Part shown: positions 1-11,820 of the stretch, piece after piece | Layout of the letters: every line of letters starts with the position of its first letter | Position numbering within the stretch: position 1 is the stretch's first letter | Assembly: GCF_910596095.1 (NCBI RefSeq) | Contig: NC_056543.1 | Location: 26,050,542 to 26,114,541, forward strand | Direction of reading: 5' to 3' | Origin: Thunnus maccoyii | Taxonomy: Eukaryota > Chordata > Actinopteri > Scombriformes > Scombridae | Length of the DNA: 64,000 nucleotides | The notes under the pieces: model-generated | Told to the model about the DNA's origin: nothing | Databases searched by the model: none | The model's input: the letters and a program-made list of their open reading frames with translations, nothing else | Position numbers and translations under genes: made by a program

Positions 1-82
1 TGCAGTGATCTCAGCTGTGTACTGGTCTCCCTGATGGCTGGGGTGTTTGTCCGTGAGAATATGGGGGGTTGTAGAAGGAATG

Positions 83-117
<35 letters not shown>

Positions 118-3100
118 TCACACACTTTCTCTCTTTCCCTGTCTCGCTCCCAATTTTCTTTCTGTTAATAGTGCTGCATCCAAAGTGCACAATTTAGTGT
201 GTTTAAAACTTGAAATGCGTCAAATGTACTGTGTATGCGTGTGTGTGTGTGTGTGTGTGTGTGTAGCCAGGCCCCTCTGTGAACAGCCACTCTTTGTGGA
301 CACAGGAAGTATGGTGATGGTCACAGGGATTTCCAGCCAGGGTTATTAGAAAAACAGCACAAGACTCCAGCACACAAGCAACTCCTTAACTGGTGTAAAA
401 GTTAACTCACCAACACACTGCATGTAAACAGAAACAAGATCACTACAATTTTCAACTCACAAGAAAGCACTGGAGAATGTATATTTCCTTCAAGCCTGCA
501 AAGTCCTCTAAAGGTGATTGTTTAATACTCAATTCATTGTTTAAGCAATTTCTCAAGCAAAAATACAATAATTTTACTTACATGTGAAGTTTTTTTTGTT
601 CCTCTATAACACATGACAATTTAAAGACATTAACTTGGGATGGAAGGAATCTCTATCTGTCTGTCTGTCTGTCTGTCTGTCTGTATGTATGTGTGTCCTT
701 CGCATATCTCGACAACAGTTCATCCGATCAACTTCACACTCAGCACATTTATTGCTGAGAACCCAACCTCAGTGTAGTATCACTGGTGAAGTTTCTGTCT
801 GCATTAAAACCATTTAATTTATCAATTCCGTATAGTTTTTATTGATACTTTTGTCAGTTGATACATATATATGCGGTTCTCAAGAAATAACAGGCAATCG
901 GCCCATTCTGAACAGGCACATTTTGAACAGGCACTGCACTAGTTAATTATAATGACACTAATCATTAGTTGCAGCCTTAGTGATGCACAGTTTTTTGAGA
1001 ATACCTAAATCCCATCAAAAAATATCACAACTTTGTCCAAAAGCTGTAATGAATTGTGCATAATTTCAAGTGAGTCACACTCACGATTACCAAGTTATGG
1101 CCATTTTAATTTAGCACTTGGAGTTAACATAAGCATATGTCATCTAAATGTGGTTGCAATTGCACTATATGGTGGAGATTGGATTAAATATGTATATGTT
1201 GAGTGTTGACAAAACTGTCTACTACACGGCGGAAAATCTAGATGTCTTTGACAGATTTGTGTTAAACTTCAGAATTCCAGATAAAAATGTGACTTTTGTT
1301 TATATGCTCGTATGCCTCACGGTCCAGGATTATGAGAAGTTAGAAATGACAACATGGTGGCACTTATTCATGCTTTAGCCCACTGCCAAAAAGATGTCAT
1401 GCTAACTAGCAAATAGTCTCCTTGGCAGCGGAAATAATTACGATTAATCAAATAGTCAATAGACAGAAATTTATTTGAAACCTTTTTGATAATTGATTAA
1501 TTGTTCGACTCAATTATAAAGCAAAAATACCAAAAAACGTGTTTCTTTTCTCTGTTTTATGACACTAAATTAAATGTTTTGGGGTTTTGAACTGTTGAAT
1601 CAGACAAAACAAGTCATTTGAAGACGTCACTCCGGGAAACTGCAGGCATTTTTCACCATTTTCTGACATTTTGTAGACTTAACTATTGATCAAAAAGATG
1701 AATCCATAATGAAAACGATGCCAGTCTCAGTGCTGCACCTTTCGCAAAGCAGAGTAGCGATCTCACCACATCACACACCGCAGCTGGAGGAGCAGCAGTA
1801 AAAATACACATATAGTTTGTGTGTGTGTATATATAACCTTTACGTAAGAGTGTGGTGATGTGGTGTTTCCCTCAACATGCCTGGGTTGGTGGTTGTTTTT
1901 ATGGCTTACACAGCACAGACAGACCTTACATCAGCATTTGAGGCCATCAGACGAGGCTTCGGAAACACAGTTGGACACGAGAAATTAGCAAACTCAGACT
2001 AAGCAGCAGGGAATTTCAGTCTCCAGATGAGCGGTACAGTTAAAGTGACTCGGACATTCATATTGTAAGAGGCTTGATGTCATGGAGTCGGTGGCGACAT
2101 GTCAATTTCACACACCAATGGATTCGTAATGACCATACAATGCGTGTGGAAGTGTGTGGGTGTTTCAAATAAATAGTTCCTTAAGTGACGTTTCTCTAAA
2201 AATAGCACTTTCTCTGACGCTGTAATGACATTTTCCCAGCTGAAAGTAAAATAATTGGTACGTTCCGTCATCATCATCAGCATTCCTATCTGGCTGACCC
2301 TGTGCATTTCTGACACACACACACACACACACACACGGTGATGTTAAAGTCATTATACAGGAAGGAAAAGGAAACTTTCCCAGACTGTGTGCATGATTTT
2401 CTATCAACAAGAGCCTGTAGATTTTCATTAGGGTCCTCATTCAACTGCACTCACAGTATCTGAGATTCTTGATGCAAATTTTACAGGAATTATGACTTTT
2501 CTTGAACAAACTGCTTCATTTATAAACCCAAGTAAATATTAATTCATTCACAAATTATTATTGGAAACTCTATTCTTCATATATGTTGAATCGTACGCTT
2601 ATCTTCAGACAGATGACACGTTAAAATGATTATTTGATTAAAAGTAAATAAATGGAAGAAGTAAGCACTGCCTCTGTTTTCATGTAATTAATATGTCTAT
2701 AACAACAACTGCACTCATCAGATGATGGCAGTGTGGTTTGTTCCAACCTTAAAGTCCCCTTCCACTCAAAAATATGTTTCTCTTCTTGTTCCTTCAGTTG
2801 GATGTTGGAGTTTCACTGTGCAGAATGATGTATGTGCAGTTTGACACTAGAAGGCTGTTCTCACATTCATCTGCTGAAACTGCTCACTAAAATGGAAAAT
2901 TTTGGACTTTTTTGTGGAAAAACCATACCAGACACAAATTATTATTCCAAGCAGTATTTTTACACATCTAAAGAACGTGTCTGGAGGGGATCTTTTAAGA
3001 TGTAAAAGAAGATATGTAGCATTGTGGTGTGTCAGTGTGGACGGGGGGTTGCTTTTAGAAAATGATGTGAAACTTAAACATGAGGGCACGTTCAAACTCA

Positions 3101-3203
3101 TCCACATTGGGAAAGGGGGTGCACATGGGCTAAAACACATGTGGCTTTAACGTTTACAACAACTGCTAGATGACACTTCATTCACTATCATCCCTCCATG
3201 CAG
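1..3203. other. rftn2 intron sequence (5' part of the gene lies outside the window)
   Basis: No coding exon is visible here. The first rftn2 exon, expected to start MGCGL, was not found, so this stretch is taken as intron. It holds microsatellites: CT/CA at about 83-125, TG at 236-264, CTGT at 655-685 and CA at about 2313-2336. It also has a probable dispersed repeat (about 690-930) and a copy of the GATTAATC-type palindromic repeat (about 1430-1710). Confidence 0.6.
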
Positions 3204-6200
3204 GTAGCCGTCCCACAGTGCAGTATGTGGCTTCACTGTCCGAGCTGCCCCAAGCCCTGCAGCCCTACTACACACAAGGCTACGTCCTGGCAGCCCTGCA
3301 TCCCATCATCCTCTCTGTGGGACGAACCCGCTCACTGCCCTTCAGCCTGCTCTACCGCGCCATCCTGGCCCGTCCCAGACCCAGGTAAATGAATCCTAAT
3401 CCTCTTTTAAAATGATGTGTATTATGTATATACAAGCTGTCTGGGGCTTCCCTGTCTCTGCCACACATGCATTCCCACTGCGACCACACGTTCACCATCA
3501 TACTGTCTAGTAAATAGATGAATGATGGATGAAGTCAGCTGCATATTTAATGCAAAGCTCTGGTAGTGAGGTCAGACTGGCGTGCCTGTAGGAGGAGGAG
3601 GAGGAGTAGGAGGAGGAGGGGGCGGCTGACTCTTGTAGACTGTGTTTTGGTTTCATTCGGTCCTTGTGTCTAAGGGTAATACCAGGATTTCTATTGGCTA
3701 GAAATCCACCCGACAACAGGGGTCCTCCAGCAGCCAATGGAGATGAAGTATCTCTCATCTCTAAGGTTTAATAAGGTGGGATACAATAACTATGATAGTA
3801 TTTTTTTTAATTTATAAGATAAATGTAGCAGCAGTAGAGGTGATTTAGTAACGTTAATGATTTTATTTACACATTCCTGATGGCGCTCTTTTGAAAAAAC
3901 TCTTCATACTTTCATATTGAAAAGGCTGGCAGCATGATGATGTGATCTGTCTTCATTTAAACTGCCTAAATTGCTGTTTACCCTTTTTTTAATTGCTTCG
4001 ACAGTTGCTGGTAGCCATCTCCTGCTGAGCCTATGAATGATTTATGTGTTTGTGTCTGCAGCTCTGTGACAATTAATAGTGAACTATGAACCCTGCAGCT
4101 GGACAAGGTCAATAGGTTTGGTGCCACTCACCCAAAAACTCCCCACCGATCTGAACAGAGGAGCCTAAAAAAAAAAAAAAACACTGTTACTGTTAAACAG
4201 ATCTTGCTGGTCTTCACGTTTAATAGATGTTTTTGTGTGTGTGTGTGTGTGTTTTCAGTAAGCAGACGGCGTCCATGTGTCACAGTGTGCCGATGTTGAG
4301 GGTGGAGGAGTGGCCGTTACCTGGAGAGTCACTGACTGGTGACACTGTCAGAGCGCTCATCGACAGGGTCAGTCACACACACACACACACATTTACTGCA
4401 ACCTACAGAAGCAGCCCAACAAATACATGAATGAATGAATCCTAAAATGTTTCTCTAGTTCAAAGTGTTAGTGACAAAATGCTATCAGATGTTTACAGCC
4501 TATTAAAACTGAACAGAAACTTCTAAACTGCTTCCAAGAGTATTACTGTAAGTCTGACAGTAGTTTGGTAAAGGGATGACATTTACAGCCATAAAATGAA
4601 AGTTTGGTAATACTTTATTTTACAGGTCCAGTAGTTTTTTCATAATTTCCAAGAAAGGAAATGATACAACTGTTAATTATTGAGCAATTTATTGTATTGG
4701 AACATAATAACATTCAGCAACTTAATACAAAAACTGAAAACAGATAGAGATGGGGAGTGACATGCAGCTAAGGTCCTCAGCAGTATTCAGACTGGGGACA
4801 TTGTGGTTCATGGTTGGCGACCACCAGGGCACTCCAAACATGGTGACTTTATGTATTACATAGTTTTAAAGCTGATATCTGTGATGTTTTTTAGTTAATT
4901 AATCTTATATAAATCCCACCTGTGTGGTGGAATATTGTTAAACACATAAACCAGCATATTCACTGCAGCTGGAGATGATCTTTGTTCTCTGAGAAATGGA
5001 GAAGTGTGTCTCTTTGACTGAAACTTTGACTGGAAACACAGAATTTCACACTTTTTCTACTTTCATCAAAGTGTTTCTTGTGCATAACAAACACAAACGT
5101 AGTGGAAGTTAAAAAGTACTAACGTCTTGAGCATGTTTGTTTTGTGATGCTGAGCTACAGTAGACGGTCACAGTGTGGCTGACTGTGGGTTTTGTGTGTC
5201 TGGCAGGTGAACAGCAGCGCCCGTGGGGGCGTTCGATTCGTTGGCTCGGTCCTCCAGCAGGTGAGTGGGATCACCAATGGCAGGGTGCACAGTCCGAAGA
5301 GGGGCTGTCGCTCCCCTCCACAAACCCCTCCCCGCACCCCACCTGGAGACAGAGAGCTGGAGGAGAACACCTACAGCCCCGGTGAGAAAAACTCTCTGCC
5401 TTTCTCATCACACCCTTTTAATTTGAACTCTCCAGTGACTTCTAGCATATTTCAGTTCTATTTTGTGTTGTGTAATGACAGAGGGAGGGGCACAGCAGGA
5501 AAACATTCCACTGTCAATGTCTTGATAAAGTGATATCTCACAAATGAAACCTGGGTTGAGTTTGACATCATCTTGTTTATTTTCTGACATCCGGATTCTG
5601 AGCAAACCAGAAGATGTCAAACTTTCTATAAAAAAAAACAACTCTTTGGTTTGTTAGTGCATGACACACTACTTTTAACCAGCAGTGAGTCATTGCCATT
5701 TTGATCATGAGATGTTAGTGTAATTACAGTAAACAAACATTTGCCATAAAGGTTAGCAACCACTGCGTTTTACATCATGTGCCACACAGTTAAATGTTGT
5801 GGGAAAATCTGAGAAGAAGCATTTTTTCCTTCTCATTTGCTTCTATGCTGTATCAAGTCCATGTTCTGTGGTAGTCAAGTCAATTTTATTCATCTGTATA
5901 TCACTTAAAGCACTTTACAATCTGTAATACATACAACACCATCTATCTTTTGACCTTTGGTTCTGATGAGGAGAAACTTCATGCTGAATTTTGTGTTAAT
6001 ACCTCAGATTTTAGGCTGCAGTCAGCCTGCTGTCACTTAACCTGCTCACAAAGGATTAATTTTTTATCAAAAATATTCCATTTTCTACCCTGAGATTAAA
6101 AGCCTTCTCTGACAGGCAATTTGGTGCAAACTAAGTTGAATTCATGCCCTTGCACTTTACCACTTCATAATGTAATGTAGACCCTGTCTGTCAAACCTCT

Positions 6201-8446
6201 CTCTCCCTCCATGCAGACCTGAGGTTGCTGGTCTTCTTCCACTCCTGGGCTCCGGGCTGCGCTCCTCTGGACTCGTTGGCCTGTCAGTACCATCAGGGGG
6301 CGCTCTCCATGCGTGTCTCCAGGAAGGGTCAGGTGGTCAGTGCCCTGGAGGCCGACTGGCTGGAGCTGACTGCCGCCTACTACCGCAAAGGCTGGTCGCT
6401 GGTGGACTCCTTTGTGTACTGGGACACTCCTAGAGGTTGGTTTGTTATAGGACTGAGTGTCTGACAGCAGTTATCAGTGTGGATGTAAGAAGCGTATAAC
6501 TCAGACTACTGAACAATTTTAAAATCTAATTTCATCGAGAACACACTCTCAAACGTCAAGATTAGATTATAGCAGTACATTACAGACTACAGGATTATTA
6601 CAATTCACCTGTCTCTCACTCTTTCTCTCATTCACATACATACTCTCTCTCTCATTGGCCACCAGTCTTTCCCTTTCAGCTCTCCTTCAAACCCACAGGC
6701 TACACTAAACTTGCAGTTCTAACATCTTGTTCCTTTGATTTGTTATGAATTATTTCTTATCTGGGAATCCGCTCTGCTCAGCTCGTACGGTTGCGATGTT
6801 CAACGCAGATTCTCACAAAATATCCAGCAGCTTTGAAATTATCAAAGTGGCTCCGATCCTGTCTGGAGGATCTTGCACATCAGAGGTCAATTATCTAGAA
6901 TATCTTGTAATCTGAGCCCGGCTTCAGAGAGTGTTTGTAAGAAATCTGAGTTTTAAGGGCAACTGATGTTATTCATCATCCTTCCTCTTTTACTCTTTGC
7001 ATTATTTTTATCTTTTATCATAAAACAGTGATTCACACATAAAAAAAAATCAGTTGCTTCCTGTTTTGGCTGCGGCCCCTCCCTCCTCTCTTCCACTGTG
7101 TCTATATTTGGAACTGTCTTCCTGACCTTGGCGACCTCACTTCCTGTTCCTCTGCTAGATCATCTGTAGACCTCTGAGGCCTGGAAATAAAATGAACACA
7201 CACACACACACACATGCAGAGCCTAACCTATTTCTAATAACTAGGCCATTAGCTCATTCACATGCCCCTTATAAAGATTCCTCAGTTACTACCTCAGTGT
7301 GAGTAATTATTCTCTATTCCTTTCTGTGAACTATATAATGATGAAAATATGATTTCACACATGCTACAGTGACTTTGTCTTTGTGTGTTTCAGGCGAGCC
7401 GGTGCCCAGGTCGCTGGAGGGATTGTTTGTGTATGAAGAGAGAAGCACCTCTCCTCCTGCCAACGACACCATCGTGGTAGAGCAGTGGACCGTCATCGAG
7501 GTCAGTCGGAGATTCTCCCTCACAGCGGTCGCGCATGACCTCATTCTTACCAAAATAAAAGTGCCTAATTGAGCAGGCAGGATGATTTGCGCAGGGATGT
7601 CTTGTTGTACAGTAAAGGGCTAGTTCAGTCAAATTACCAAAAGAATAATGTGTGTTTTCACTTATCCATAGGTGCAGATATTTTGGTTTGATGCTCTGAC
7701 ATCTCAAGGGATAAGTGAGAGTGTGTTTTTGTCATTTGGAGATGACTTTTTTTCTTTACAAAGGGAAAGTAGAAATGGAGACATATGTTTTTCCATAGCT
7801 GGAGGACTTGACAGCTCCAGTTTTCTGGAAATGATAAATCCTTTCTTTACTTAAAGGGTCAGATCACCCAAACATAGAAACATCTTTATTACCCTTAATA
7901 GTGTATATAGCCACGCAGTCGTGCAAGTACCGTAGTTTAAGTTTTATGTGAAGACATTTCAAGACCCATGCTGCACCAATATCAACTTTCACTGCAGACA
8001 GAAGTCTTCTCTGTGAAAATCTAAAAACCTCCAACTGCTTGACTTGATACCTGCAGAGGTAACTGAGGGAAACAGTTTTGGTGCTTGTTTTGGGAGAACT
8101 AACCCCTAAAATACAGGCCAGACACCAAAACTTTTATATAAAAAAAATCTAGGCAGGATAGTTCAAAAAACTGCAATTGATTTACTTCATCTAGATTTAT
8201 AACTAGTCATGTTTTTTGTGACTCTTATGTATGTCTTTGCATATAATGTGTGTATATCCAGGGCTCCAATGTAAAAACAGACTACGGGCCCCTCCTTCAC
8301 ACTCTGGCTGAGTTTGGATGGCTGCTCACGTGTGTGCTGCCCACGCCCATCATCCGACACGACAGGTGGGCACCACACACTCCGTATACATGATGCAAAC
8401 ATTTATGTGGCTGGTTTTTATGTACAATCTATGACCTAACCAACCT

Positions 8447-8488
<42 letters not shown>

Positions 8489-9084
8489 TGTGTGAGTAGT
8501 GATGGTAACCTGGCCACCAAGCAGGTTGTGTTTCTCCAGAGGCCTGTCAGAGGTCAGGCAGCGGCTCAACCGAGGAACCAGGTGAGATGAGATGAGATGT
8601 GGGTAACAGACTGATGTTTTATACAGGAGAGCAGTTATACCTCAGATTTAGTCAGGGAAAAGCTGTTTACAGTATTTGATGTGTCTATGCTGCACCCTGG
8701 TGTACAAAGTTGAAACTGCACTTCACTCTCAATGTAAACGCAAAAAAGAAAACATAAAAAAACATCACTGGAACCATGGAAACCTATTTCAAGGTCTGAT
8801 CCTGTTTGGGATAAATAAAAGCCTTTACTGCAGTCGTGATGTGATTTGGATCTCACTCCTGTATCCCTCCTCGTCTCTAGGCTCTGTCTGTGCACAGTGA
8901 CGTATCCAGTCGCTCTGTAAGTCGTGCGGTCAGCAGCCCCGTCCCTCCAGAGGAGCTCTCTCCCGCTGCCGGAGGCATCGGAGGCTTCCCAGTGTTCGGA
9001 GGGGGGTACCCCAGCGCCCTGTCCCACCTGGAAGAAGGTGGCTTCGAGCAGGAAGAGGGGAAGGCTGAGGTCACCTGTATGTAA
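3204..9084 (+). CDS. rftn2: Raftlin-2 (3' part, eight coding exons, first exon outside window)
   Basis: Raftlin family protein, expected to bind the inner face of the plasma membrane in lipid rafts through an acylated N-terminus and to affect receptor signalling and uptake. Exons: 3204-3384, 4259-4367, 5207-5381, 6217-6435, 7394-7500, 8262-8365, 8500-8581, 8881-9084. All have GT-AG borders and matching phases, giving about 392 residues; human RFTN2 has 501. Family landmarks seen are YTQGYVLAALHPI, GVRFVGSVLQQ, ALEADWLELTAAYYRKG, DTIVVEQWTVIEG, TDYGPLLHTLAEFGWLLT, ATKQVVFLQRPV and the RFTN2-type C-terminus EQEEGKAEVTCM. The last motif and the neighbouring mob4 favour RFTN2 over RFTN1. The acylated N-terminal exon must lie upstream of base 1. 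Two exons sit next to long GT microsatellites (see findings). Confidence 0.95.
4740..4850 (-). repeat. Degenerate tRNA-derived SINE, reverse orientation
   Basis: On the minus strand this reads as a decayed relative of the SINE at 32849-33040, including a CTGGTGGTCGCC-like head and a GCTGCATGTCACTCCCC segment. It lies in an rftn2 intron. Confidence 0.5.
7600..8130. repeat. Probable dispersed repeat in rftn2 intron
   Basis: AT-rich non-coding stretch between exons, bounded by roughly inverted GGGCTAGTTCAGTC and GAGAACTAACCCC segments. This suggests a short non-autonomous transposon. The borders are uncertain. Confidence 0.3.
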
Positions 9085-10540
9085 GCAGGAATACGGACGG
9101 ATGCAGCTTTCTCTCAGGACTGAAGTTCAGGATGTAAACATTGTTAGAATACTGGGGAGAGTATCGCTGCCCCGTGTGTCACTCGTCTCAGCGGGACCGC
9201 AGACTTTATCATTCGCCATCATGTTCACGACCTCTTTCTTTTTTTTTAACAGAGACTTTAATGTAGAAGAACTCAGCACTTTTTCATGTTTTTAATGAAG
9301 CCATAACGAGAATGAGGTATTATTTACAAGCAGATATGTGTTCAAACTTTTATATAGATGTGTTGGGGAGAGAAACAAGTCCACGGCGGACACTTTACAC
9401 ATATTTAAATCCATTTTTAGGTGATTGCCAACTTTTCATCAGTACAGGTGCTAATGGGAAATTGTTACAGCAATATAAAGCACAAGCACACATTTCTGCA
9501 CATTATGGGAACAACACTGGTGATATAATTATATTTGAATCACCCATGCTAAAATTTAGATTTACTCACAGCTTTACACATTTCTTTTTTTTGTCATAAG
9601 AAAAGTTACCCTCATATCTCAAGCCTTTTCTTTGACCCTCAAAGATGTTCCTACACATTTTTGATCACCTTCAGTCGGTGCTTTGTCCTCGCAGATCTTC
9701 CTCTCGTCTGTAGACCGAGGTAGGACGTGAATATTTATCAGGGAGACTGTCACCGTTATCCTGTGTACATTGGTACTGACAATACGCAGGTTGACATCTG
9801 ATACAGTGTGTTAACCCCGCTGGCCTGAGTGAAGGTGCTGGCTGCCCTGAAGAGTACATTTGTACAGATACGTTAATCCTCTGTGTGGAGGATGTTTTAG
9901 AGTTCTCTGGAATCGCAGCACGGTGCTGTAAACTGAAGATGTGTCATTTTCATTTATCGTTTTAAAACATATTAATGCAACTGAGTTCAAGCCTCCTAAT
10001 ATTTAGTCTGATTGGCGCCATATGGTGATCATTCTGGAAATGATTATGGCTTATCATGCACATGTTTGACAGTATTTAATATTTGATCAGTCATTGTATG
10101 AGTGTACATGTCAAAACTGCAAAATTGCTGCTCAGTGTTTCATTGCTTATATGGTACTGGCAACCCGCCTGTGATGGATACATTGTTTTATTGAAAAGAT
10201 GACGACAGTATTTTATAATGCAAAGAAAGGGAAACAGTGCTGTTTGTTTTTAGATGGTAGTATTTGGAATTGTAAAGCTGGGTTTCAACTATTTGTTATG
10301 CATGTAAACATTCTGCTTTTGGGGGAAAATCGAATGTACCGCAAATATAATTTAGGTATTCCAGTGTTTCTGAGTCCTACATGTTTTAAATGTATGTATT
10401 TAGCTCCACAGACGCCCCCATCAGGGTTTACTAAATGTCAGTATTAATATTCCAATCTTTCCTTTTTGGAGAGTTGTACAATTGGATTCCTTTCTCATTG
10501 GTGTTTTTTATCGTATTAAACACTTATTTCCCATCGGTTT
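9085..10540 (+). other. Probable rftn2 3' UTR
   Basis: No coding sequence follows the TAA at 9082-9084. An ATTAAA hexamer at 10515-10520 on the plus strand is a plausible polyadenylation signal, giving a 3' UTR of about 1.4 kb. This is inferred only. Confidence 0.4.
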
Positions 10541-10660
10541 CTGAGTCATTAACAGTGTCTTCTACAGAGTTCGTTACCGGTATGACTCATTGCAAGTGTT
10601 TGTGTGAAATGCTGCCACATCACTAATATGAACACACGAGCACCTGAATAATAGGTCTTT

Positions 10661-10666
10661 TTTATT
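10661..10666 (-). terminator. Candidate mob4 polyadenylation signal
   Basis: AATAAA on the minus strand (TTTATT on plus), downstream of the mob4 stop. If used, the mob4 3' UTR is about 1.15 kb and ends about 100 bases from the putative rftn2 end on the opposite strand. Confidence 0.4.
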
Positions 10667-11299
10667 AACAGACATCATGAAAATGTCAACAGTAACAAAA
10701 TTTTTTAGTCCATTTAAAAAAAAAAAAAGTGGGTTGGATTGACAAGACTCCTCCCACATAATAACTTAATGAGGGAGAGGGTAAAAGGAGGGAGGTTGTG
10801 CTCCGATAAGTAAATGTAACCAATATTCCATCTTTCTGTGCCTAATTTACTCACCGAATGATTAAAGCAGTAAAATCTGGCTTTCAGCAACGCAGTTTCT
10901 GCCCATTAAATCATGCTTTTTAGTTACTATAATGTCAAGGAAGTGGAATATCGGACACATTTTACACAGTATTAAAATGGGGGCATGTCACAAAGCAGGA
11001 TCAGAGTTAGCCAACAAGCCTTCCTAAATACTCTGAGACATCATTTCAGAGGCCGAAGAGAAAGAATATCTGACTGCGAGTACACTAAAGCTAGAGATTA
11101 AGTTTTTCTTTGTTCACTACCACACAAGCCACACCTACATTGTGTTTTAATAGCATTATTAAGTCAGCAGGCTAATTTAGTGATCCATATCATGGGACAC
11201 CCCCCAAAAAACAGACTGGTAGGCAACACAAGCAAATAGAGAACAGAAGCAGACACAAAAAAAGTGAAGCACCATCAGAGAACATGATAGTGAATTAAA

Positions 11300-11360
11300 A
11301 GAGAGATAGAGAGAGGGGGGGGTGGGGAGTGGGGGTTATTTACAGAGGGGGGGGGGGGTG
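11300..11360 (+). repeat. G-rich tract in mob4 3' region
   Basis: Several runs of 4 to 12 G on the plus strand. On the mob4 transcript strand these are C-runs. The plus-strand DNA could form a G-quadruplex. Confidence 0.6.
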
Positions 11361-11820
11361 GCTGTCAGTGTGTGCCTTTGTCAACAATACAGGTCACCAT
11401 GAGTACATAGGGGTTTTTGCAAATCCAGCTGCTCCAAAGATAAAAGAAAAAAGGTTCCCTAAAGGAGTAGTGTGAGAGCACGGCTGTGTCCAGAAACACA
11501 CTTCTGAGGCTGTGTGAATCTGAACGGACAGAGAGGATGTAAATAGGATAGAAAATGTCATCTTTGTCCTGCAGGCATGGCTGAACTCTGCTCTCAGTAA
11601 TCTTTACCCTTACTTCCTTTCAGATAGACACAGGTGACAAGGGAGGAGGGACATGGACAGTGTTACTAGACAGGAGCCTTAATACACTGTACAGTAGTGT
11701 GTGTGTGTGTGTGCGTGTGTATGTTTGAATGTCTTGTATGTGCAGGTGTGTGAATGCGTCTCCTCTGTAATGTGTAAATTGTGTGTTCACGCGTGTCTCC
11801 CTTATGGCAGCAGCTGCATC

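Noticed and set aside
47-349. Frames made of HTHTHT or VCVCVC runs here and at other microsatellites
   Set aside because: Translations of CA/GT repeats, not genes.
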